Below are positions 6,932-12,472 of a DNA stretch of 12,472 nucleotides, in pieces (positions within the stretch are counted from its first letter, which is position 1; every line of letters starts with the position of its first letter). Location of the stretch: the NCBI GenBank assembly GCA_945901665.1, contig CAMDLJ010000043.1, positions 1-12,472 on the forward strand. Reading direction: 5' to 3'. The stretch comes from Bordetella parapertussis (GTDB taxonomy: Bacteria; Pseudomonadota; Gammaproteobacteria; Burkholderiales; Burkholderiaceae). The notes beneath the pieces are model-generated. The model was not told the DNA's origin, made no database searches, and was given only the letters and a program-made list of their open reading frames with translations. The position numbers and the translations under genes are program-made.

Positions 6932-7498
6932 ATGAGCATCAAATCAGACAAATGGATTCGCCGCATGGCCCAACAGCACGGCATGATCGAGCCTTTCGAG
7001 CCCGGCCAGGTGCGCGAGGTCAATGGGCAAAAGATCGTCAGCTACGGCACCAGCAGTTATGGCTACGACATCCGCTGCGCTCCAGAGTTCAAGGTGTTCA
7101 CCAATATTTACAGCACGGTGGTGGACCCCAAGAACTTTGACGAACGAAGTTTTGTGGATATCACCGCCGATGTGTGCATCATCCCGCCCAACAGCTTTGC
7201 CCTGGCACGCACCATGGAGTACTTCCGCATTCCGCGCAATGTGCTGACCATTTGCTTGGGCAAAAGCACCTACGCGCGCTGCGGAATCATTGTCAATGTG
7301 ACGCCCTTCGAGCCCGAGTGGGAGGGCTATGTGACCTTGGAGTTTTCCAACACCACGCCGTTGCCGGCCAAAATTTACGCCGGTGAAGGCTGCGCCCAGG
7401 TGTTGTTTTTCGAGAGCGACGAGGTCTGCGAGACCAGTTACAAGGACCGGGGCGGTAAATACCAAGGCCAGGTGGGCGTGACCCTGCCCAAGGCCTGA
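6932..7498 (+). CDS. dcd: dCTP deaminase
   Basis: This 188-residue protein is a dCTP deaminase, which converts dCTP to dUTP and ammonia to feed thymidylate synthesis; it is cytosolic and forms trimers with a dUTPase-like fold. The length equals that of typical bacterial Dcd. The nucleotide-binding stretch GKSTYARCG gives Lys111, Ser112 and Arg116, and the catalytic glutamate is Glu137 in GYVTLEFSN. The early part [11 protein letters not shown] and the C-terminal GGKYQGQ-x-GVTLPKA are also characteristic. The ATG at 6932 is at the family's normal start. No Shine-Dalgarno is visible, and a TAAAAT box ends 7 bp upstream, so the mRNA may be leaderless. It is followed after about 40 bp by a DEAD-box helicase on the same strand. 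Confidence 0.97.
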   Translation: MSIKSDKWIRRMAQQHGMIEPFEPGQVREVNGQKIVSYGTSSYGYDIRCAPEFKVFTNIYSTVVDPKNFDERSFVDITADVCIIPPNSFALARTMEYFRIPRNVLTICLGKSTYARCGIIVNVTPFEPEWEGYVTLEFSNTTPLPAKIYAGEGCAQVLFFESDEVCETSYKDRGGKYQGQVGVTLPKA

Positions 7499-7538
7499 TT
7501 TGGCCGTTGTTGCAGAGCCCCCACACCGGGGTGAGACA

Positions 7539-8969
7539 ATGGCAACATCCATGAGTTCTTTTTCAAACCTACAGCTGGCCCCCGAGCTGGCACGCGCCGT
7601 GGCCGAAATGGGCTACGAATCCATGACCCCGATCCAAGAGCAGGCCATTCCGGTGGTCTTGTCGGGTCGCGATGTGATGGGGGCGGCCCAAACCGGTACC
7701 GGCAAAACCGCCGCTTTCTCGCTGCCCTTGCTGCAGCGCATGATGAAGCACGAAAACGCTTCCACCTCGCCCGCACGCCACCCGGTGCGTGCCCTGGTGT
7801 TGCTGCCCACCCGAGAGTTGGCCGATCAGGTCGCTCAGCAGGTGGCGGCGTATGCCAAGTTCACCGATTTGCGCAGCACCGTGGTGTTTGGTGGCATGGA
7901 CATGAAGCCCCAAACCCTGGAGCTGAAAAAAGGCGTTGAGGTGCTGGTGGCGACGCCCGGGCGACTGCTGGACCACATCGAGGCCAAGAACGTGGTGCTC
8001 AACCAGGTCGAATATGTGGTGCTGGATGAGGCCGACCGCATGCTCGACATTGGCTTTTTGCCCGATTTGCAGCGCATCCTGAGCTATTTGCCCAAGCAAC
8101 GCATCACTTTGTTGTTTTCGGCCACCTTCTCACCCGAGATCAAGCGCTTGGCGTCCAGCTATTTGCAAAACCCGATCACCATTGAGGTGGCGCGGCCCAA
8201 CGAAACCGCCTCCACCGTCAGCCAGCATTTCTACAGCGTGAGCGACGATGACAAGCGCCGTGCCCTGCGCCAGTTGATCAAGCGCCACGCCATCACCCAG
8301 GCTTTTGTGTTCGTCAACAGCAAACTCGGTTGTGCCCGGTTGGCGCGCACCCTTGAGCGCGATGGCCTCAACACCACCGCCTTGCACGGCGACAAAAGCC
8401 AAGACGAGCGGCTCAAAGCCCTGGAGGCTTTCAAGCGTGGCGACGTGGACTTGCTGATTTGCACCGATGTGGCCGCCCGAGGCCTGGATATCAAAGACGT
8501 GCCCGCGGTGTTCAACTTTGACATCCCCTACAACGCCGAAGACTATGTGCACCGCATTGGCCGCACGGGGCGTGCCGGGGCCTCCGGCCTGGCTTTGAGC
8601 TTTGTTTCAGGCAATGACAACCGCTTGGTGGTGGACATTGAAAAGCTCATCAAGAAAAAGATCGAACTTGAAGCGATTGAATTTGACGAGGATCGCCCGC
8701 GTGAGCGCATCAACACCGGGCGTCGTGCCTGGGGCGAGGATGATCCGCGCGATGTGCTGGACGCCCCGCAGGCCCCGAGCTCCCGCGCCGCACCCCCAGC
8801 GCGCCCTCAGCGGGCAGGCCCGCGTGATTCGTTTTTTGACAAGCCCTACGAGGCCCCCACCGAGGCGCCACCCCCGGCCTGGGAACCTGGCGAGCGCCCA
8901 TCGGGCCGCATCTCGGCCAACATCAAGCCCAAGCGCAAGGTGGCAGCGCTGTTTAAAACGGAATCGTGA
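7539..8969 (+). CDS. rhlE: RhlE-type DEAD-box ATP-dependent RNA helicase
   Basis: This 476-residue protein unwinds structured RNA using ATP and probably acts in ribosome assembly or RNA turnover. All helicase motifs are intact: Q motif (GYESMTPIQEQAIP near 25-38), Walker A AQTGTGKT at 50-57, PTRELA at 90-95, TPGR at 139-142, DEAD at 163-166, SAT at 194-196, ARGLD near 313, and HRIGRTGR at 338-345. After about residue 385 comes a Pro/Ala/Arg-rich, probably disordered tail, ending in a basic block IKPKRKVAALFK. The order and the short basic tail fit RhlE better than DbpA, SrmB or DeaD. The ATG at 7539 is chosen because GGGGTGA at 7528-7534 is a good Shine-Dalgarno; an in-frame ATG at 7551, which gives the commoner MSSFSNL start, is the alternative. 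Confidence 0.94.
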   Translation: MATSMSSFSNLQLAPELARAVAEMGYESMTPIQEQAIPVVLSGRDVMGAAQTGTGKTAAFSLPLLQRMMKHENASTSPARHPVRALVLLPTRELADQVAQQVAAYAKFTDLRSTVVFGGMDMKPQTLELKKGVEVLVATPGRLLDHIEAKNVVLNQVEYVVLDEADRMLDIGFLPDLQRILSYLPKQRITLLFSATFSPEIKRLASSYLQNPITIEVARPNETASTVSQHFYSVSDDDKRRALRQLIKRHAITQAFVFVNSKLGCARLARTLERDGLNTTALHGDKSQDERLKALEAFKRGDVDLLICTDVAARGLDIKDVPAVFNFDIPYNAEDYVHRIGRTGRAGASGLALSFVSGNDNRLVVDIEKLIKKKIELEAIEFDEDRPRERINTGRRAWGEDDPRDVLDAPQAPSSRAAPPARPQRAGPRDSFFDKPYEAPTEAPPPAWEPGERPSGRISANIKPKRKVAALFKTES

Positions 8970-9010
8970 AACCCTGCGGCCCCGTGGCTTGACGGGCGGC
9001 TTCGAACAGC

Positions 9011-9052
9011 GGCAGTTCTAGTCCCCTTGCGCCTCAGGTCAAAGGGGCTGCC
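9011..9052. terminator. Candidate terminator hairpin between convergent rhlE and apaH
   Basis: CCCCTT at 9023-9028 pairs with AAGGGG at 9042-9047 around a 13-nt loop. An outer pair GGCAG at 9011-9015 with CTGCC at 9048-9052 can form with a 7-nt bulge. The apaH stop codon lies in the loop. There is no clear T-run on either side, so it is a weak candidate, supported mainly by its position between two facing genes. Confidence 0.35.
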
Positions 9053-9867
9053 AGCTCTGGATTGGGAACTTGCACACGCTCACCCCAACTGCCATCCGCC
9101 CGCAGCTCCAAGGCGGTCAAAACGCCACCCCATACGCATCCCGTGTCCAAGCACGCCACGTCGCTGCGGTCCAACCAGCCCAGGGTGGACCAGTGGCCAA
9201 AAGCGATGCGGTGATCTCCACTTTTGCGCTCGGGGACATCAAACCAAGGCAGGTATCCCACGGGCGCGTGCCCCAAACCTTCTTTGGTCAGGAATTCCAT
9301 CTGCCCTTGCTCTGTGCAAAAGCGCAAGCGGGTGAGCACATTGACGATGCAGCGCCATCTGTCCACCCCTTGCAAGCTGTCGTGCCAGACGGCAGGGGTA
9401 TTGCCATAAAGCTGGGGTAAAAATTCGGCCAACCGATGGGAGCGCAACACCGATTGCACCTCGCTGGCCAGCGCCAGCGTTTGCTCAGCGCCCCAAGCGG
9501 GCAGCACACCGGCATGCACCATCAGGCAGCCATGATGGCGCAAGGCCAGGGGCTGCTGGCGCAACCAGTCCAACAAAACCGCGCTGTCATGGGCTTGTAA
9601 CAAATCGCCCAAGGTGTCGTTGCGGTGGGGCGGGCGCACCCCATGGGACACGGCCAGGGCGTGCAAATCGTGGTTGCCCAACACACATTGCGCAGCACCT
9701 TGCAAGGCCATCATGCGGCGCAGCACCGCCGCTGAGGACGGCCCGCGGTTGACCAAATCGCCCAGCAGCACCAGCTGGTCGCGGCTGGGTGAAAAGGCCA
9801 GGCGGTGCAGCAAAAGGGACAAGGCCGAATCGCAGCCTTGGACGTCGCCGATCAGGTAAAGTGCCAT
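9034..9867 (-). CDS. apaH: Symmetrical bis(5'-nucleosyl)-tetraphosphatase (diadenosine tetraphosphatase)
   Basis: ApaH hydrolyses Ap4A symmetrically to two ADP and also removes Np4 caps from RNA. This 277-residue protein has the metallophosphatase motifs in order: GDVQGC near residues 7-12, GDLVNRGP, GNHDLHAL and the later MVHAGVLP, with FGHWSTLG and CLDTGCVWGG toward the end, as in ApaH. The length is normal for the family. The start at 9867 gives the usual MALYLIGDVQG beginning. An ATG at 9876 (three codons earlier) is closer to the GGGGAG sequence upstream and is a fair alternative; the frame is open to 9912. It faces rhlE and is divergent from the CorC-type gene, with only 51 bp between them. 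Confidence 0.95.
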   Translation of the reverse strand: MALYLIGDVQGCDSALSLLLHRLAFSPSRDQLVLLGDLVNRGPSSAAVLRRMMALQGAAQCVLGNHDLHALAVSHGVRPPHRNDTLGDLLQAHDSAVLLDWLRQQPLALRHHGCLMVHAGVLPAWGAEQTLALASEVQSVLRSHRLAEFLPQLYGNTPAVWHDSLQGVDRWRCIVNVLTRLRFCTEQGQMEFLTKEGLGHAPVGYLPWFDVPERKSGDHRIAFGHWSTLGWLDRSDVACLDTGCVWGGVLTALELRADGSWGERVQVPNPELAAPLT

Positions 9868-9918
9868 GCATGTCATTGTCTCCCCTTTGCCAGCTGTGAA
9901 TTTGACCCGCATGTCCGC

Positions 9919-11262
9919 ATGGAACTGTTGCTGATCATTGGCTTGACCCTGCTCAATGGCGGTTTTGCCATGGCCGAAATGGCCTTGTCATCCAGCCGCA
10001 AAGCGCGCTTGGTGGCCTTGGAGGAGGCCGGTGCCTCCGGAGCCCGTGCCGCCTTGGAGTTGATGGGCCAACCCACCCAGTTTTTATCCACTGTCCAAAT
10101 AGGCATCACTTCCATCGGGGTGCTCAACGGCATCGTGGGTGAGGCTGCTTTCAGCCAAGGTTTGGGGCAGTCGCTGATCGCTTGGGGCTGGAGCGCTTGG
10201 GCGGCTGCTTGGGTGGCCACAGCGGTGGTGGTCACGGTGATCACCATCACCACCATCATCTTTGGCGAGTTGGTGCCCAAGCGCATTGCCCAGCTGCACC
10301 CCGAAACCGTGGCCCGTTGGTGTGCCCCGCTGATGCTGGCCTTGGCGCGAGTGGCCCGGCCCATGGTGTTTTTATTGTCTGCCGCCACTGCTGGCGTGCT
10401 GACCTTGTTGCGCATCGACACCCGTGGCAGCCCCAGCGTGACCGAGGAGGAAATCACCGCCAGCCTGGACCAAGGTGTGGATGCTGGGCTGATTGAGTTG
10501 CATGAGCACCAAATGGTGAAAAATGTGTTTCACTTGGACGAGCGCAGCCTGACCTCCATGATGGTGCCGCGCGCCGATATCGAGTGGTTGGACTCGCGCA
10601 CCACGGTGGACCAGGCCTTGGCCCAAGTGGGCCAATTGGGGGCCCATTCTTGGTACCCGGTTTGCCGTGACGGCCTGGACCATGTGCTCGGGGCGGTCAG
10701 TGTCAGCCAGCTGCTCGACCCGGCCTTGGACCGCCAAGCCCTGATGGAAACCCTGGCCCAGCCCGTTCCATTTGTGCCCGAAACCCTCACCGGTCTGGAC
10801 TTGCTGTCCCAATTTCGCCGGCCTGCGGCGGCAGACACCACTGGCCCCCACTGGCGCGACCACAGCCGGGGTCGACTGACCTTGGTGGTGGACGAATATG
10901 GCGTGGTGCAGGGCATGATGACCCCGCGCGATTTGCTCGAAGCCATCACCGGTGAGTTGTTGCAAACTTCCTCCCCAGAGGAGACCTGGGCTACCCCACG
11001 GGGCGACGGCAGCTGGTTGCTCGATGGCCTGATGCCCATCAGCGAGCTCAAGGCGCGCTTGGGACTGACCGACTTGCCCCACGAAGACAAGGGGCGCTAC
11101 AACACCGTGGCCGGTTTGGTATTGGTATTGGCCGGCCGCTTACCACGCACGGGAGAGCGATTTGAAGGCGTACAGTGGTCGTTTGAGGTGGTGGACATGG
11201 ACGGGCGGCGCATTGACAAGGTGCTGGCCAAACCCCTGCCCGACGCAGACGATACAGGGTAA
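9919..11262 (+). CDS. CNNM/CorC-HlyC family membrane protein (hemolysin-like, putative ion transport)
   Basis: This 447-residue protein has the standard order of the family. Residues 1 to about 185 are a CNNM/DUF21 membrane domain with three or four hydrophobic helices and the conserved GELVPKRIA at 116-124. Two CBS domains follow at roughly 213-348, with MVPRADIEW at the start and VVDEYGVVQGMMTPRDLLE in the second, and a CorC_HlyC (transporter-associated) domain covers about 360-440, ending ERFEGVQWSFEVVDMDGRR. Members are linked to magnesium or other cation transport, with the CBS pair acting as an adenine-nucleotide sensor; the old name hemolysin is misleading. The ATG at 9919 gives the family's MELLLIIGLTLLNGGFAMAE beginning; the frame is open upstream over apaH but that part has no family features. 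No Shine-Dalgarno is visible. The exact ion and role are unknown. Confidence 0.93.
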   Translation: MELLLIIGLTLLNGGFAMAEMALSSSRKARLVALEEAGASGARAALELMGQPTQFLSTVQIGITSIGVLNGIVGEAAFSQGLGQSLIAWGWSAWAAAWVATAVVVTVITITTIIFGELVPKRIAQLHPETVARWCAPLMLALARVARPMVFLLSAATAGVLTLLRIDTRGSPSVTEEEITASLDQGVDAGLIELHEHQMVKNVFHLDERSLTSMMVPRADIEWLDSRTTVDQALAQVGQLGAHSWYPVCRDGLDHVLGAVSVSQLLDPALDRQALMETLAQPVPFVPETLTGLDLLSQFRRPAAADTTGPHWRDHSRGRLTLVVDEYGVVQGMMTPRDLLEAITGELLQTSSPEETWATPRGDGSWLLDGLMPISELKARLGLTDLPHEDKGRYNTVAGLVLVLAGRLPRTGERFEGVQWSFEVVDMDGRRIDKVLAKPLPDADDTG

Positions 11263-11289
11263 GCCCTCGGTCTTGCCGGCTTGATTAAT

Positions 11290-11319
11290 TTGACAATACA
11301 TGTTTTTTTGGGGTTCAAT
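11290..11319 (+). promoter_or_regulatory. Candidate sigma-70 promoter of the RodZ-like gene
   Basis: A perfect -35 TTGACA at 11290-11295 is followed after 18 bp by TTCAAT at 11314-11319 (4 of 6 matches to TATAAT). The local sequence is AT-rich compared with the surroundings. The ATG at 11325 begins 6 bp after the last base of the -10 box, so the transcript would start at or just inside the start codon. Confidence 0.5.
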
Positions 11320-11324
11320 TCCGC

Positions 11325-12278
11325 ATGTCTGCGCCGCCTAGCCACGCCAATTTATCCATGGATGGGGTCGATGGCGCGCGCCTGAAGCAATTGCGCGAGG
11401 CGGCCGGCTGGGACGCCAAAGTGTTGGCCATCCGGGTCAGTTTGTCCAAGGAGCAGGTCCAGCAAATTGAAAACGGTGGCCACGACCTGTTCTACAACCT
11501 GTCCATTAAACGCGCTTGTGCCCGCAAGTTGGCCCTGGCCTTGGGGGCCGACCCGCACAGCGTGGTCACGCCCGTGGCGACCGATCTGCCTTCGACATCG
11601 CCCATGCCAGCCGCCTCTGGCGTGTCGACTTGGCAAACTTCAGAGTTAGAAGGCATGCGTCCCGAACGCTTGAACGGTCCTTTGACCGCGATGTGGGTAT
11701 GTGCTGGCTTGGCGCTGACTGTGATGGTCTTGGGCGTCACCTTGGGTCGTTGGGGCGATGGTGCAGCACCCCCCTGGAATCAGTGGCGTGTGCAATGGGA
11801 GGGGTGGCAACAAAAGGCTTGGACCCTGATCAGCGCCGATCCACCTGCACCCACCACGCAGGCGCAAAATCAGCCGCCTGCACCGTCAACGGCATTGACG
11901 CCTCCCGAAACCAACGGCAGCCCAGAGCCGCCCCACCTGCCCTTGACATTGGCCAATTCCCCGGTCAACGACCCGGGTTTGGCCTGCCCTCAGGCCAGCG
12001 ATGATGGCCCTGTGGTTCAACCGCTCAAAGCCTTCAAGGCTGGGCAAATGGTTTTTGTGCAAGCCGTGGGCGACGCTCATTTGTGCCTGCGTGACCACAA
12101 CGGCCAGGTGTGGTCGGTGAACTTCAAGGCCGGGCAAGAGCGCAGTTTTCAAGGCGCGCCACCATGGACTGTGCAGTCGCCCAGCCTGGCCCAGTTCAAT
12201 GTGTTTTTTCAGGGCTGGAAGCTGCGCTTGCCCACCGACACCACCAAGAGTGTGCAGATCGTCGAGTTGCAGCGCTAA
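11325..12278 (+). CDS. RodZ-like protein: HTH, one membrane helix, C-terminal DUF4115-like domain
   Basis: This 317-residue protein has the RodZ plan. A cytoplasmic Xre/HTH_25-like domain spans about 18-75 (LKQLREAAGW to LALALGADP). A single membrane helix is at about 119-141. A Pro/Thr/Ala-rich linker at 172-215 leads to a C-terminal beta domain at about 240-303 (VFVQAVGDAHLCLRD through FNVFFQGWKLRLP) that resembles DUF4115. RodZ links MreB to the envelope in rod-shape control. However, aligning the HTH to E. coli RodZ puts Ser60 and Ala64 at the aromatic MreB contacts (Phe60 and Tyr64). It also lacks the usual rodZ neighbours such as ispG. It may therefore be a divergent RodZ or a different HTH-anchored membrane sensor. 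The start at 11325 is the best of two in-frame ATGs (also 11358), and neither has a Shine-Dalgarno. Confidence 0.75.
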   Translation: MSAPPSHANLSMDGVDGARLKQLREAAGWDAKVLAIRVSLSKEQVQQIENGGHDLFYNLSIKRACARKLALALGADPHSVVTPVATDLPSTSPMPAASGVSTWQTSELEGMRPERLNGPLTAMWVCAGLALTVMVLGVTLGRWGDGAAPPWNQWRVQWEGWQQKAWTLISADPPAPTTQAQNQPPAPSTALTPPETNGSPEPPHLPLTLANSPVNDPGLACPQASDDGPVVQPLKAFKAGQMVFVQAVGDAHLCLRDHNGQVWSVNFKAGQERSFQGAPPWTVQSPSLAQFNVFFQGWKLRLPTDTTKSVQIVELQR

Positions 12279-12330
12279 GCCGTCAACCCTGGGCTGACCC
12301 GCGCAGGTTTTGCATGGCACCTAGGGTGGA

Positions 12331-12356
12331 CACCCATCTGGCCCGCGCTATGGGTG
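12331..12356. repeat. Inverted repeat upstream of the CoA-transferase gene
   Basis: CACCCAT at 12331-12337 and ATGGGTG at 12350-12356 form a perfect 7-bp stem around a 12-nt loop. It lies in the 107-bp gap after the RodZ-like gene, is not followed by a T-run, and ends 17 bp before the -10-like GACAAT of the next gene. It could be a weak terminator for the upstream gene or an operator; neither is proven. Confidence 0.35.
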
Positions 12357-12373
12357 GGCGCTCTGGGCTGGGA

Positions 12374-12379
12374 GACAAT
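12374..12379 (+). promoter_or_regulatory. -10-like box (or part of a long-spaced RBS) before the CoA-transferase
   Basis: GACAAT at 12374-12379 ends 7 bp before the ATG at 12386, the same spacing as TAAAAT before dcd, which would fit a leaderless transcript. The same stretch includes GGGAG at 12370-12374, which could instead be a Shine-Dalgarno with an 11-nt spacer. No -35 is evident, so the two readings cannot be separated by eye. Confidence 0.35.
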
Positions 12380-12385
12380 TCAAGC

Positions 12386-12472
12386 ATGTCAAACCCGTCA
12401 CACTCAACCATGGATACCCCTCCATCTGCCCCTGGCCCCTTGGCCGGCATCAAGGTGGTGGAACTCGGCCAA
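12386..12472 (+). CDS. N-terminal fragment of a CaiB/BaiF family III CoA-transferase
   Basis: Only the first 29 codons are in the window and the frame stays open to its edge. After a short, Pro/Ser-rich leader, the segment PLAGIKVVELGQ matches the start of family III CoA-transferases (formyl-CoA transferase, CaiB, BaiF type), which move CoA between carboxylic acids and usually begin 'PL-x-G-hydrophobic-x-V-hydrophobic-E-hydrophobic'. The catalytic Asp and the rest of the fold lie outside the window. The ATG at 12386 is chosen over one at 12410 for its upstream elements. Its substrate is unknown. Confidence 0.75.
   Translation, partial: MSNPSHSTMDTPPSAPGPLAGIKVVELGQ

Noticed and set aside
7535..7540. 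GACAAT with an upstream TG as an extended -10 box for a leaderless rhlE
   Set aside because: GGGGTGA at 7528-7534 is a good ribosome-binding site for the ATG at 7539, which overlaps GACAAT, so the simpler reading is translation from a longer dcd-rhlE transcript.
10182..10496. A short frame encoding six consecutive histidines (GDHHHHHHL), resembling a His tag
   Set aside because: It is a frame-shifted reading of the Thr/Ile-rich membrane helix VTVITITTIIF of the CorC-type gene (CAC/ATC alternation), not an engineered tag.
12324..12335. GGGTG/CACCC hairpin competing with the 12331-12356 inverted repeat, suggesting a switch
   Set aside because: The loop would be only 2 nt, too tight to form a stable hairpin, so an attenuator-like switch is not supported.

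Overview
This GC-rich, densely coded window looks like chromosomal DNA from a betaproteobacterium of the order Burkholderiales, probably near Comamonadaceae. The inference rests on the Bug-type (TctC-like) periplasmic receptor, the overall gene repertoire and the recognisable protein families. No rRNA, tRNA, IS element, phage gene, CRISPR array or defence gene was seen. The longest gap between genes is about 107 bp.

Left part (1-6856) is a peripheral catabolic locus built as two convergent gene groups. On the + strand are the tail of a short-chain dehydrogenase/reductase (SDR), a second complete SDR whose ribosome-binding site overlaps the stop of the first, and an HpcH/HpaI-type metal-dependent aldolase. 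On the - strand, reading from 6856 down to 1849, are tcuA (FAD dehydrogenase), tcuB (Fe-S/membrane electron-transfer partner, overlapping tcuA by 14 bp), another SDR, a Bug-family substrate-binding protein with a twin-arginine signal peptide, and a single-domain cupin. A hairpin between the aldolase and the cupin probably terminates both groups. The set suggests uptake and oxidation of a small (poly)carboxylate, followed by SDR chemistry and retro-aldol cleavage; the substrate cannot be read from the sequence. Both complete SDRs lack the canonical catalytic Tyr and Ser, which is the most unusual feature of the window.

Right part (6932-12472) is ordinary housekeeping: dcd (dCTP deaminase), a RhlE-type DEAD-box RNA helicase, apaH (diadenosine tetraphosphatase, - strand), a CNNM/CorC-HlyC family membrane protein divergent from apaH, a RodZ-like HTH/transmembrane/DUF4115-like protein, and the first 29 codons of a CaiB/BaiF family III CoA-transferase. 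dcd and the CoA-transferase each have a -10-like hexamer ending exactly 7 bp before the start codon, suggesting leaderless mRNAs.

I did not find a clearly new biological system. The best candidate is the TcuAB/Bug/cupin plus non-canonical SDR and aldolase locus, which could be an uncharacterised carboxylate degradation pathway.
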